Of a stretch of 64,000 bases of DNA, positions 23,588-33,838 are shown one piece after another. The translations under genes were made by a program, and so were the position numbers. This DNA comes from Tragulus kanchil (lineage: Eukaryota > Chordata > Mammalia > Artiodactyla > Tragulidae), in contig JAIOJX010000004.1 of the NCBI GenBank assembly GCA_022376925.1, positions 175,055,501 to 175,119,500 of the forward strand. Direction: 5' to 3'. Each line of letters opens with the position of its first letter. Positions within the stretch are counted from its first letter, which is position 1. Below the pieces are notes generated by a model, which was not told the DNA's origin, ran no database searches, and worked only from the letters and a program-made list of their open reading frames with translations.

Positions 23588-23814
23588 GTGTGCATGTGCG
23601 CCAAGTCGCTCAGTCACGTCTTACCTCATTGCAACCCCATGGACTGCAGCCCGCCAGGCTCCTCTGTCCATGGGATTCTCCAGGCAAGAACACTGGAGTG
23701 GGCTGCATTTCCTCCTCCAGGGGATCTTCCCAACCCAGGGATCACACCTCAATCTCTTGTATCTTCTGCATCGTCAGGCGAATTCTTTAATACCACAAGT
23801 GCAACCTGGGAAGC
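23588..23814 (-). mobile_element. Bov-tA SINE with target duplication
   Basis: Reverse-oriented Bov-tA flanked by the 9-bp direct repeat CCATCTTTT (23579-23587 and 23815-23823). Internal landmarks are GCCAAGTCGCTCAGTCACGT, CCCGCCAGGCTCCTCTGTCC and GGGATCTTCCCAACCCAGGG. Confidence 0.92.
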
Positions 23815-24007
23815 CCATCTTTTAGATCATACATTTGGCCGTCTTTTAGATCATTAATTTAAGTTTATATTTTCACATATGAGTGTGATACCATTGCAGT
23901 TTTTATAGTAAGCTCAATAACTTTATTTTGAAAGTATTTCTTAGGGATGTTGGGGCCAGTATGGATTGATTAGAATGGACCAAGTTTAATTTGATGTCTC
24001 TTTTTGA

Positions 24008-24188
24008 AGGAGAAAGATGTTTTTTTTTTTTTTTTTTTAAACCTTTATTTTACTTTTAACTTTTACAGAGTTTTGTTGTTCACAGACATGCATGTTCTCA
24101 GATTAGTCACATGTATATCCCCCCCTTCCCTCCACTCCCGACCATCACACAGCACCCCTGAAGGATCCCCTTTAGGAGAAAGATGTTT
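24008..24188 (-). mobile_element. Unassigned ~155-bp poly(A) retroposon with 15-bp target duplication
   Basis: The direct repeat AGGAGAAAGATGTTT lies at 24008-24022 and 24174-24188. Between the repeats, on the minus strand, a body starts AAAGGGGATCCTTCAGGGGT and ends in AAAATAAAGGTTT plus poly(A). The same body with the same 5' boundary occurs at 39.07 kb. It has no tRNA A/B boxes. I cannot name the family. Confidence 0.85.
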
Positions 24189-24761
24189 GGCAAGAAATAT
24201 TAACTGTGTTTAGTACAGAGAGCTATTTAGAAATGTTTTGCTGCGTTTCACTGGAGTCCTCATGCCTGTGACTAGAGTTTTACTCCTGAGCTGCTGTAGT
24301 TCGAGGACTTTTAGTCTTTTGGCTGATGGATCCTGAAGCTGGACTCTTCCTGGGTTGTTGAGATACAAACTTTTGAATTAAATTTTGAGTTCATTTTTTG
24401 CTTTTATTATTAGGAGGCAGGATTAATCAGTTTATCGTGTCTGCTTTCACATTGAAGTGTGTGGTGGTTGGGGAGAGGAGATAAGAGAAAAAGAAGGTTG
24501 AATTGTATCTTTATGAAATGGGTTTAAGTTTTATTTGGTAGAGTCCGTTCCTGCTCTTGGGACATGCCTGACTTCTGAACATGGTGCCAGTAGGGGTGTG
24601 TGCAGTCTTTCCTTCTCAACTCAGAGTGGGTGGTCTTGAGCCACCGTGGCAGGTGGCCAGTGGGTCCCTGAGGGGAAGAGCCAGCTGTGTCGAGGGGCCT
24701 GGTCTAGGGGCCTGAGGTAGAATTCTCCCTGGAGAGCAGACCAGCTCCATTGATAACAAGC

Positions 24762-24990
24762 TCGAATGATAACAGTAGGGATCAGTGTTCGAGCACCTGC
24801 CATGTGGGAGGTACTTCACGCGCCTTATGTCTAGCCTCACTGCAGTGCTTCAAGGCTAATACTGCCATCTCCTTTTACACATAAAGGAAACAGGTTCAGT
24901 GAGGTGGCTAAGATATTCATCAGTGTCACGCTGGGAAGCACAGAGCCAAGATCTGAAGCCAGGTCTGTCTTGGTCTTTCCCCTGTAACAG
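24762..24990 (-). mobile_element. MIR SINE
   Basis: Reverse-oriented MIR: GAGCACCTGCCATGTGGGAG, CTCCTTTTACACATAAAGGA, GGGAAGCACAGAGCCAAGAT, CTGAAGCCAGGTCTGTCTTG. Its second copy in duplication F is at about 25862-26093. Confidence 0.75.
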
Positions 24991-25247
24991 GGGCTGGTAG
25001 GTGTGTCACACCCTCAAGCTCCTGGGCACTGTCCCTCCTCCCCGTGTCCGGCTGCAAGAACAGTTGAGACAGCCGGGGGAGCGAGCACACGGTCTCCGCT
25101 CACGTGAGCACAGCCCTGCATCGAGGTGTCGGTGGGGATCCGTCCTGTGTTCATCTCAATGCTGTAAGATGCATGACTCTGTCTTGGTCTGTGTTGGGGG
25201 ACAGAGATGTGGACATGCCCCAGCCATGGGAAATAGCTTCCTGCATT

Positions 25248-25250
<3 letters not shown>

Positions 25251-25288
<38 letters not shown>
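25251..25288 (+). repeat. (TG)n microsatellite
   Basis: An uninterrupted run of about 19 TG units. The duplicate in copy 2 of duplication F is at 26354-26391 with the same length. Simple slippage repeat. Confidence 0.95.
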
Positions 25289-25290
<2 letters not shown>

Positions 25291-26350
25291 ATCTGCAGTG
25301 GGTTGGAGCTGGCCTGCTGGTGGCTTGGCTGGAAAGAGGAGAGGGGCTCTCCAGGGTCATTCTTTTTGACTTTGTTTAACCAGATGAATGCTGCGCTTGA
25401 CTATCCTTGTGAATGTTCCAGCTGGGTGGCCACCACTCTTTCCTAAACAGCTGGGATTGGCCAGAATTGCTGAGATACAAACTTTTGAATTAAATTTTGA
25501 GTTTTTGAATTAGGAGGCAGGATTAATCAGTTTATCGTGTCTGCTTTCACATTGAAGTGTGTGGTGGTTGGGGAGAGGAGATAAGAGAAAAAGAAGGTTG
25601 AATTGTATCTTTATGAAATGGGTTTAAGTTTTATTTGGTAGAGTCCGTTCCTGCTCTTGGGACATGCCTGACTTCTGAACATGGTGCCAGTAGGGGTGTG
25701 TGCAGTCTTTCCTTCTCAACTCAGAGTGGGTGGTCTTGAGCCACCGTGGCAGGTGGCCAGTGGGTCCCTGAGGGGAAGAGCCAGCTGTGTCGAGGGGCCT
25801 GGTCTAGGGGCCTGAGGTAGAATTCTCCCTGGAGAGCAGACCAGCTCCATTGATAACAAGCTCGAATGATAACAGTAGGGATCAGTGTTCGAGCACCTGC
25901 CATGTGGGAGGTACTTCACGCGCCTTATGTCTAGCCTCACTGCAGTGCTTCAAGGCTAATACTGCCATCTCCTTTTACACATAAAGGAAACAGGTTCAGT
26001 GAGGTGGCTAAGATATTCATCAGTGTCACGCCGCTGGGAAGCACAGAGCCAAGATCTGAAGCCAGGTCTGTCTTGGTCTTTCCCCTGTAACAGGGGCTGG
26101 TAGGTGTGTCACACCCTCAAGCTCCTGGGCACTGTCCCTCCTCCCCGTGTCCGGCTGCAAGAACAGTTGAGACAGCCGGGGGAGCGAGCACACGGTCTCC
26201 GCTCACGTGAGCACAGCCCTGCATCGAGGTGTCGGTGGGGATCCGTCCTGTGTTCATCTCAATGCTGTAAGATGCATGACTCTGTCTTGGTCTGTGTTGG
26301 GGGACAGAGATGTGGACATGCCCCAGCCATGGGAAATAGCTTCCTGCATT

Positions 26351-26353
<3 letters not shown>

Positions 26354-26391
<38 letters not shown>
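26354..26391 (+). repeat. (TG)n microsatellite, second copy
   Basis: Counterpart of 25251-25288 in the second copy of duplication F. The identical length is unusual if the two had evolved independently for long. Confidence 0.95.
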
Positions 26392-26393
<2 letters not shown>

Positions 26394-26576
26394 ATCTGCA
26401 GTGGGTTGGAGCTGGCCTGCTGGTGGCTTGGCTGGAAAGAGGAGAGGGGCTCTCCAGGGTCATTCTTTTTGACTTTGTTTAACCAGATGAATGCTGCGCT
26501 TGACTATCCTTGTGAATGTTCCAGCTGGGTGGCCACCACTCTTTCCTAAACAGCTGGGATTGGCCAGAATTGCTGA

Positions 26577-27837
26577 CCATTTCTGTGGCTGAGCTTTGTG
26601 GCTTATGATGGCAGCATGGCTTTGTTTAGTTTGGATCACTTGTCCTTTCCCGCTGAGCAGGCTTTCTTTCGCTGGCTATTGTTGCCCTCTTTTGTGTCTC
26701 TTTTGAAGCTCTGGTCTCCCTGGCCTAATCATTTTTTTTTTTTTTTTTAAAGTTCTAGGGAAAGGGAAGTCAACTTGGGGTTGCTTGACCAAGATGATGT
26801 AGCGCAAGCGAATTGTGGATTTTGAAATTGAAGTCTGAGCTTCCTGATTCTGGGTTTCACGGTGTGCCAGGCCTCATCTCAGCCAGATGACTGTGATGTG
26901 TCCTTTGTGCTGGTGGCGTGAGGGTGAAGACAGGTGGCTGGGGGCTCTGTGTGAACCCCCGGTGGACAGCAAGCCTCCCATCAGCAAGGGGAGGGAGGGC
27001 GTGGTGGGCATGGGGGTGGGTGAGCGGCTCTATGTGGAGACAGGCTGTGGAGCCTTGGGCGGGATGTGGATGGCTCAGTCATTCCCGGTGGGGAGCATTT
27101 GTCATATCTCAAGCTCTCTCCCACACTTGACCCCTTCTTTCGGAGCCTGTGACCTGGTACAGAGGCAGAGGTTAAAGCCGCCTGAAGCTGGATGACGGAT
27201 GGGTTTGTGTTTGGGGTGTGGAAGTGGAGAGGGCTGGCCTTCCTGCTCTTCTCTGTGTTAGCAAGTGCTCCAAGACCAAGTGGACCCTTCTGAGGGCTTG
27301 GCTGAAGGCTGGTACGTGTGGTCGCAGGGGGTGCTGGTTAGTAATGGGTGACCCTGCTGAGCCCTGACGCTGGGTCTGGGTGTGGAAGGAAGGGAAGCCA
27401 CAGGTGTGTGGGAGGCTGGGGCCACCATGGAGCTTCTGAGCACACCCATGTGCCGGCCCTCGTGGACGGGGCGTGGAGCCTGTCGGGAGCAGCCCTTGGG
27501 AGCCAGCCCATCTCACGGCGTGAGCACCCTGTCCTGAGAGGCGTGCAGCTGCAGGAAAGGGTCTCTCTGGTCCTGTCATCCCTACTTGCTGATTTCATTT
27601 TTTATATGAAGCCGTCTAGTTTTTCTGATGTTTGGCTACCAAACAGGACAAACCATCTCTAGAGTTTAATTTAGAATAAGGAAAGATACGTGTGGGCCCC
27701 CGCTTCTGTTTTCCAGCCACTCCCCACCTCCCTGCTTTTGGGGGGCAAGCACTAGCATCCTTTAGTGTAGTTAGTCACGACAGCTTGATTGCTTGATCTT
27801 GTCATGAAATTGATGGCATTGTTGATGAGCCCTTTTT
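26577..27837. other. Single-copy sequence, no gene seen
   Basis: A T run is at about 26731-26748. The GC-rich part (26.9-27.6 kb) has open frames on both strands with no splice-flanked exon or recognisable domain. No repeat family is identified. Confidence 0.4.
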
Positions 27838-27945
27838 GTCCACACTGTGCAGCTTGTGAGATCGTATCCCTGACTAGGGATCGAACCTGAGGCCACAGCA
27901 GTGAAAGTACCAAGTCCTAATATCTGGATTTCCAGGGAATTCCTG
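27838..27945 (-). mobile_element. CHR-type SINE fragment
   Basis: On the + strand CCTGACTAGGGATCGAACCT (reverse B-box region) and GGATTTCCAGGGAATTCC (reverse head) mark the tRNA-like 5' part of an old CHR-type SINE. The tail side is missing. Confidence 0.5.
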
Positions 27946-28063
27946 GGGGCTCTTTCTTTTGGATTGGAGACTGAGAATTCTGAATTAGGTATTTTAATTA
28001 ATTTGTCCCAGTCTTTAAGTGAATTATGTAGCTGTTCTGTTTTCACTGATGACAAAGAAGGAC

Positions 28064-28345
28064 TTTTTTTTTTTTTTTTTTCCAATTTTGGCCTCTTTTT
28101 ATTGGCCCTTCATTTATTTATTTTCATCCATCTTAATTCTTTGGCCTGTATGGGCCTCCCATCGCAGTGGCCTCTCTCGTTGCAGAGCACCAGCTCTGGG
28201 CACATGCGCTCCAGAGCTCTGGCTTGTAATTAGACGCACCAGTCCAGCTGCTCCGTGGCATGGGATCAAACTGTGCCAGGGATCAAACTGTTGCCCCTTG
28301 CACTGCAAGGTGGACTCTTTACCCACTGAGCCACCAGGGAAGCCC
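28064..28345 (-). mobile_element. CHR-type tRNA-Glu SINE, short-tail form, with target duplication
   Basis: Flanked by the 10-bp repeat AAAGAAGGAC (28054-28063 and 28346-28355). The + strand shows a T run, then AATTTTGGCCTCTTTTTATT (type 1 tail), GGGCCTCCCATCGCAGTGGC and GAGCCACCAGGGAAGCCC. Part of it (from 28143) is repeated in duplication G. Confidence 0.92.
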
Positions 28346-30276
28346 AAAGAAGGACATTTTTAACGCCATGCCAGGTGTGATGCCTCATGGCCTGTGCATG
28401 GCTGCTTCACTCGAGTCTTATACTGGTTTATCGTGTACCGGGGCAGTGCTGTCCTCCGTCCTCAAGGTGACTCCTGACCGTTGGTCACGGAGCATTTGTC
28501 TCATGGACTGGGACTTGCCAGCAGTGAGCTAAAGGAAAAAGTTAGAGGAAGCAAGAATCATTAAAAAACAACAACTTTGTTTAGGCATTTTAATTCAAAC
28601 TTAAAATATTTATATTTCATATGCAGCCTTTCATTGTGACCATAGTGCCAAAGAGGTCTCTTAGTAAATCAGGGATTCTGCTCTCGGGAAGCCTCCAGCC
28701 TCATGGGGGCAGTTGCTGTACCTCAGAATCTAAGACAGAAGCTAGAGAATGGCCACCACCTTCAGCGATGGCAGCGCTCCCAGCAGGGAGGGGTCGGGGT
28801 CATGGAGGAGCAATATTTGAACCGTGCATCCACCTCTTTCTGTCTCTTGTTGAGTATTCTTCTGTAGAAGCAAATGTAGCCGTCCCTGGACCTTGGGCAT
28901 TGGTAAGAACAGCTCAAGTGTTTTTGAGGTTTCTGTGTCTATCCTTTGTAGAGGCACTTGCTGTTTCTCCTAAGTGACAGTTTCATAACACCCCTGTTGT
29001 AGGGGGTTGGTTGAGAGGGATGGTGTTCCTTTCAGTTGGGAAACTGTACCAGCCACAGTTCTGTGGTCCTGAGCTAACCCAAGCGTAAAAGCACTTCCTG
29101 GGGAGACATTGGGTGGAGTGGGTCGCAGACTCAGAGGGACGATTGTTTGCAGGGTGGGGATTCTCCAAAGCCCTGTCGGAATGCCATTGCCCGAGGAAGA
29201 GGAATGGGCCTGTATGGGCCTCCCATCGCAGTGGCCTCTCTCGTTGCAGAGCACCAGCTCTGGGCACATGCGCTCCAGAGCTCTGGCTTGTAATTAGACG
29301 CACCAGTCCAGCTGCTCCGTGGCATGGGATCAAACTGTGCCAGGGATCAAACTGTTGCCCCTTGCACTGCAAGGTGGACTCTTTACCCACTGAGCCACCA
29401 GGGAAGCCCAAAGAAGGACATTTTTAACGCCATGCCAGGTGTGATGCCTCATGGCCTGTGCATGGCTGCTTCACTCGAGTCTTATACTGGTTTATCGTGT
29501 ACCGGGGCAGTGCTGTCCTCCGTCCTCCAGGTGACTCCTGACCGTTGGTCACGGAGCATTTGTCTCATGGACTGGGACTTGCCAGCAGTGAGCTAAAGGA
29601 AAAAGTTAGAGGAAGCAAGAATCATTAAAAAACAACAACTTTGTTTAGGCATTTTAATTCAAACTTAAAATATTTATATTTCATATGCAGCCTTTCATTG
29701 TGACCATAGTGCCAAAGAGGTCTCTTAGTAAATCAGGGATTCTGCTCTCGGGAAGCCTCCAGCCTCATGGGGGCAGTTGCTGTACCTCAGAATCTAAGAC
29801 AGAAGCTAGAGAATGGCCACCACCTTCAGCGATGGCAGCGCTCCCAGCAGGGAGGGGTCGGGGTCATGGAGGAGCAATATTTGAACCGTGCATCCACCTC
29901 TTTCTGTCTCTTGTTGAGTATTCTTCTGTAGAAGCAAATGTAGCCGTCCCTGGACCTTGGGCATTGGTAAGAACAGCTCAAGTGTTTTTGAGGTTTCTGT
30001 GTCTATCCTTTGTAGAGGCACTTGCTGTTTCTCCTAAGTGACAGTTTCATAACACCCCTGTTGTAGGGGGTTGGTTGAGAGGGATGGTGTTCCTTTCAGT
30101 TGGGAAACTGTACCAGCCACAGTTCTGTGGTCCTGAGCTAACCCAAGCGTAAAAGCACTTCCTGGGGAGACATTGGGTGGAGTGGGTCGCAGACTCAGAG
30201 GGACGATTGTTTGCAGGGAGTGGGGGATTCTCCAAAGCCCTGTCGGAATGCCATTGCCCGAGGAAGAGGAATGGGC
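28143..30276 (+). repeat. Tandem duplication G (unit about 1,064-1,067 bp)
   Basis: Copy 1 is 28143-29206 and copy 2 is 29207-30273, with GGC shared at the join. Near its end copy 1 reads GCAGGGTGGGGATT where copy 2 has GCAGGGAGTGGGGGATT. Copy 1 starts in the middle of a SINE, so copy 2 begins with a headless-looking partial SINE (29207-29409). Its right part overlaps duplication H. Confidence 0.95.
29207..29409 (-). mobile_element. Partial CHR-type SINE created by duplication G
   Basis: Same sequence as 28143-28345 but without the tail and without a target duplication on its left side, because the duplication join cuts the element. It is not an insertion in its own right. Confidence 0.9.
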
Positions 30277-32208
30277 GTGGGGCCCGGAGCAGCCTGTCTG
30301 GAAAGGCTTTGTAGAGTGCCCGTGGAATGGATGACACAGTAACCGAGGGCCAGGAGGCAGCCTGGTGGCAGATGTGCTTCTGTTATCTCAGAGGAGTCCA
30401 CCTGAGCTTCTAGAGGCTGAAAGGCATAGCACATCCACCATAAGAGCTCAGGAAGCAGTTCTTATGAATTCAAGAAATGTTGCCAGGCCGCCTCCTGAAA
30501 CTTCCTGTCCGGGTGAGCAGAGTAGCCGTCCTGAGTTCTGTCCTGCCGGGTGGGTGAGCTCAGTGAAGAGCAATGACATCACCTTGGGGGGAGGCGCCCC
30601 GAGGTGAGAGCTGTGTGGGCGGGCGGAGGCGGACGCTCGGCTCTGCTGCCCACTTGCTGTGGACCTTGTGCTGCTCTCTGTGGTGTGCAGCCACAGCTGT
30701 TTGCGATACTCGTTTTTTTAAGAAAAATATTTATTTTTTGTTTATTTGGCTGCCTCAGCTCTTAGTTGCATCATTTGGGATCTAGTTCCCCCGCCAGGGA
30801 TTGAAGCCAGGCCCCCCTGCATCAGGAGTGTGGAGTCTTAGTTAGCCATGGGACCTCCAGGAAGGCCCTGGGATATTCTTTCTTACATTTCTTGGAGTTA
30901 CAGGTTATTGCATTTGTTACTATATGCTTATGCCAAGAGAAACAAAAAAGATATATACACAGCAAGATGATGGTAAACCTCCTGCCCCAGTGTGCTGGGA
31001 GGAACCAGCGCTGACCGCTTCAGTGTCTCAGGGCTTGAGCCCAGCCTCCCCTGGATTGACGTGCTTTTTCTGTTGTGTTTTAGAAGCAAATGTAGCCGTC
31101 CCTGGACCTTGGGCATTGGTAAGAACAGCTCAAGTGTTTTTGAGGTTTCTGTGTCTATCCTTTGTAGAGGCACTTGCTGTTTCTCCTAAGTGACAGTTTC
31201 ATAACACCCCTGTTGTAGGGGGTTGGTTGAGAGGGATGGTGTTCCTTTCAGTTGGGAAACTGTACCAGCCACAGTTCTGTGGTCCTGAGCTAACCCAAGC
31301 GTAAAAGCACTTCCTGGGGAGACATTGGGTGGAGTGGGTCGCAGACTCAGAGGGACGATTGTTTGCAGGGAGTGGGGGATTCTCCAAAGCCCTGTCGGAA
31401 TGCCATTGCCCGAGGAAGAGGAATGGGCGTGGGGCCCGGAGCAGCCTGTCTGGAAAGGCTTTGTAGAGTGCCCGTGGAATGGATGACACAGTAACCGAGG
31501 GCCAGGAGGCAGCCTGGTGGCAGATGTGCTTCTGTTATCTCAGAGGAGTCCACCTGAGCTTCTAGAGGCTGAAAGGCATAGCACATCCACCATAAGAGCT
31601 CAGGAAGCAGTTCTTATGAATTCAAGAAATGTTGCCAGGCCGCCTCCTGAAACTTCCTGTCCGGGTGAGCAGAGTAGCCGTCCTGAGTTCTGTCCTGCCG
31701 GGTGGGTGAGCTCAGTGAAGAGCAATGACATCACCTTGGGGGGAGGCGCCCCGAGGTGAGAGCTGTGTGGGCGGGCGGAGGCGGACGCTCGGCTCTGCTG
31801 CCCACTTGCTGTGGACCTTGTGCTGCTCTCTGTGGTGTGCAGCCACAGCTGTTTGCGATACTCGTTTTTTTAAGAAAAATATTTATTTTTTGTTTATTTG
31901 GCTGCCTCAGCTCTTAGTTGCATCATTTGGGATCTAGTTCCCCCGCCAGGGATTGAAGCCAGGCCCCCCTGCATCAGGAGTGTGGAGTCTTAGTTAGCCA
32001 TGGGACCTCCAGGGAAGGCCCTGTGATATTCTTTATTACATTTCTTGGAGTTACAGGTTATTGCATTTGTTACTATATGCTTATGCCAAGAGAAACAAAA
32101 AAGATATATACACAGCAAGATGATGGTAAACCTCCTGCCCCAGTGTGCTGGGAGGAACCAGCGCTGACCGCTTCAGTGTCTCAGGGCTTGAGCCCAGCCT
32201 CCCCTGGC
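29929..32208 (+). repeat. Tandem duplication H (unit about 1,152 bp), overlapping G
   Basis: Copy 1 is 29929-31080 and copy 2 starts at 31081 with TAGAAGCAAATG. The segment of about 340 bp that is also in duplication G therefore occurs three times (28865-29206, 29929-30273, 31081-31425). The last 35 or so bases of copy 1 (from about 31053) do not match the outer end of copy 2 after CCCCTGG and look like filler. Confidence 0.94.
30712..30867 (-). mobile_element. CHR-type SINE fragment
   Basis: + strand TTATTTTTTGTTTATTTGGC, CCGCCAGGGATTGAAGCCAG (reverse B-box region) and GGACCTCCAGGAAGGCCC (reverse head) identify an old, internally deleted CHR-type SINE. The duplicate is at about 31864-32021 in copy 2 of H. 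Confidence 0.6.
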
Positions 32209-32640
32209 CCTCACCCACCAGCCTGTGTTTTAATAAAGGAAGAACACTGTGAGCATCACTCAGCAACTTGCAGTTTTCACTTCCCTTTAGTCTTCATGCT
32301 CCTGATTTTAAACTCTGAGAACAAAAACCTAACGGAGCGCTCTGCGAGTCACAGGTGTTTGATGCTGAACAGATGAGTGGACGCTGGGCTCTGGTGTCTC
32401 CCAGGTTGGTCGTTTCTGGAAGTAAGGCCAGATAGAGCTGCGTCAGCCTTCCTGTGAGCCCTGCGTTCACCAGCAGGGTATGAGGACGCGCTTTCCTGGG
32501 CTTTTCTACCAGCACTAGATTTTTTTTGGCTAACCTGATGGCTGATAGTCATACCCCACTGTACTTATTTGGCCTCTTTGAGTGACTTGTGGAATCTTAG
32601 TTCCCACCTGCCAGGAAGAGCGGGTGCCCCGGTCCCTGCT
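32209..32640. other. Single-copy sequence with a possible SINE trace
   Basis: No gene seen. GACTTGTGGAATCTTAGTTC near 32585 resembles the reverse CHR-type SINE segment but is too short to assign. Confidence 0.35.
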
Positions 32641-32920
32641 ATTTTAATTTCTGCTTTCCCGAGTATAAGGAAGTTGAGCATCACTTCACATGTGAATTGG
32701 CCATTGGTATTTCTTCTGTGAGGTCTGTATCCGTGTTCCCCTCTGCCCCTTGCACTGAATTGTTTTTCTTCTCAGTTTTTAGGAGCTTTTTGTGTATTAG
32801 GATATAAATCCTTTGTTGTTTGTGTTTCAGATACAACAGCCCCCTAGCTATCGTTTCTATAACTTTTCCCCCTTTGTTTAGATGTCTTTTTCCATAAAAT
32901 TTAAAGATTTTTATGTAGTT
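32641..32920 (-). mobile_element. LINE-1 relic fragment
   Basis: + strand order AAGTTGAGCATCACTTCACA, GGCCATTGGTATTTCTTCTG, GGATATAAATCCTTTGTTG and TCCATAAAATTTAAAGA matches a reverse-oriented old LINE-1 tail. A Bov-tA is inserted just after it. Confidence 0.6.
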
Positions 32921-33308
32921 AAATATGCCTAAGGCTTCCTAGATGGATCAGTGGTAAAGAATCTGCCTCCAGTGCAAGAGACACAGGTTTGATCCTTGGT
33001 CCAGGAAAATCTCCTGGAGAAAGAAATGGCAACCCACTCCAATATTCTTGCCGGGGAAATCCCCATGGACAGAGGAGCCTGGCGGGCTACAGTCCATGGA
33101 GTCACAAAGAATTGGATACAGCTTAGCAACTAAATAGCAACAAAAGTCTGCTCTCCCTTGAGCTGGCCTGCTGTGACGCCCCTGTTCTCACAGTGTCTCC
33201 GACTTTCTCCCTTAAGCCGGTCAGCTGTAGGGCAGCGACTCTTCCTTCCCCCACTCTAATAAACTTTACTTTCCTCTCAAAAAAAAAAAGGCAACAAAAT
33301 ATGTCTAA
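32921..33308 (+). mobile_element. Bov-tA SINE with target duplication, itself interrupted
   Basis: The repeat AAATATGCCTAA (32921-32932) recurs as AAATATGTCTAA (33297-33308), one mismatch. The Bov-tA body spans 32933-33136, from GGCTTCCTAGATGGATCAGT through GACAGAGGAGCCTGGCGGGC to AGCTTAGCAACTAAATA. Between body and right repeat, a second poly(A) element has inserted (33146-33290). Confidence 0.88.
33137..33299 (+). mobile_element. Second, nested polyadenylated retroposon of unknown origin
   Basis: The 9-bp repeat GCAACAAAA flanks it (33137-33145 and 33291-33299). The 145-bp body (33146-33290) has an AATAAA signal at about 33258-33263 and ends in an A run (33280-33289), so it looks like the reverse-transcribed 3' end of a polyadenylated RNA. 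The CT-rich region before AATAAACTTTACTTTCC resembles the terminal region of some retroviral-type LTR transcripts, but this is a weak resemblance and I do not assign it. Confidence 0.65.
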
Positions 33309-33363
33309 ATCTTTTTTTTTTTATTTTTTTATTTTTATTTATTTTTTTTTTGTCTAAATCTTT
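33302..33363 (-). mobile_element. Tail-only insertion: T-rich block with 13-bp direct repeats
   Basis: The perfect repeat TGTCTAAATCTTT (33302-33314 and 33351-33363) flanks 36 bases made only of T and A. This is what target-primed insertion of little more than a poly(A) tail would leave. Its left repeat overlaps the right repeat of the Bov-tA. Confidence 0.7.
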
Positions 33364-33611
33364 ATAGTGTTTAGGTTTCCTGTTCCACCCGTGATCTAGA
33401 GAAAACTATACACCAATTTCCTATGTATGAGTGTGTATACATGTTTATATATGTACTTATAACATTTCTAAATAATAAGATTTCTAAATAAAATACCTTG
33501 AACACAGTAGTGTATTGAAACATTAATTCTCCATGACCAAGCAGGGTTTATTCCTGAAGTACAAGGGTAGCCTCACGTGAGGAATTGTGTTGGCTGGAGG
33601 AAGTTCTTGCT
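33364..33611. other. AT-rich single-copy sequence, no gene seen
   Basis: Contains short alternating TGTATACATG-type motifs near 33430-33460. No repeat family is recognised. Confidence 0.4.
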
Positions 33612-33838
33612 CAGCGCGTAGATCCGGGTCCATCCCAGCCCTGCCAAGTACTAACCTTGACTTTGGCCAGATTGTTGAGTCTCCCTGAGCTTCAATCTCC
33701 ACATCTGTAAAATTAGCAGGACAGGGAGAGTGCCCTCGCCCAGAGTTGATGTCAGGACTGATGGAATAATCGAGGTAAAGAGGTTAGAGCCGGGCTTGGT
33801 GCATAGTAAGTGCTCAGTTAATATCATGCTTACCAATT
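33612..33838 (+). mobile_element. MIR SINE
   Basis: Forward MIR: CAGCCCTGCCAAGTACTAAC, AGCTTCAATCTCCACATCTG, TAAAATTAGCAGGACAGGG, and tail GGTGCATAGTAAGTGCTCAG. It is ancient and diverged but collinear. Confidence 0.75.

Larger units (their letters stand above)
24359..26576 (+). repeat. Tandem duplication F (unit about 1,103-1,112 bp)
   Basis: Copy 1 is 24359-25470 and copy 2 is 25471-26573, sharing TGA at the join. The interior is nearly identical, including the (TG)n tract. Near the start, copy 2 has lost about 12 bases (CATTTTTTGCTTTTATT region) that copy 1 retains, and GCCGCTGGG versus GCTGGG differs near 26031. Confidence 0.95.

Noticed and set aside
33146..33290. Solo LTR of an endogenous retrovirus
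   Set aside because: It resembles the end of some LTR transcripts, but it has a poly(A) tail and a 9-bp target duplication, and no TG...CA termini or U3 region could be identified.
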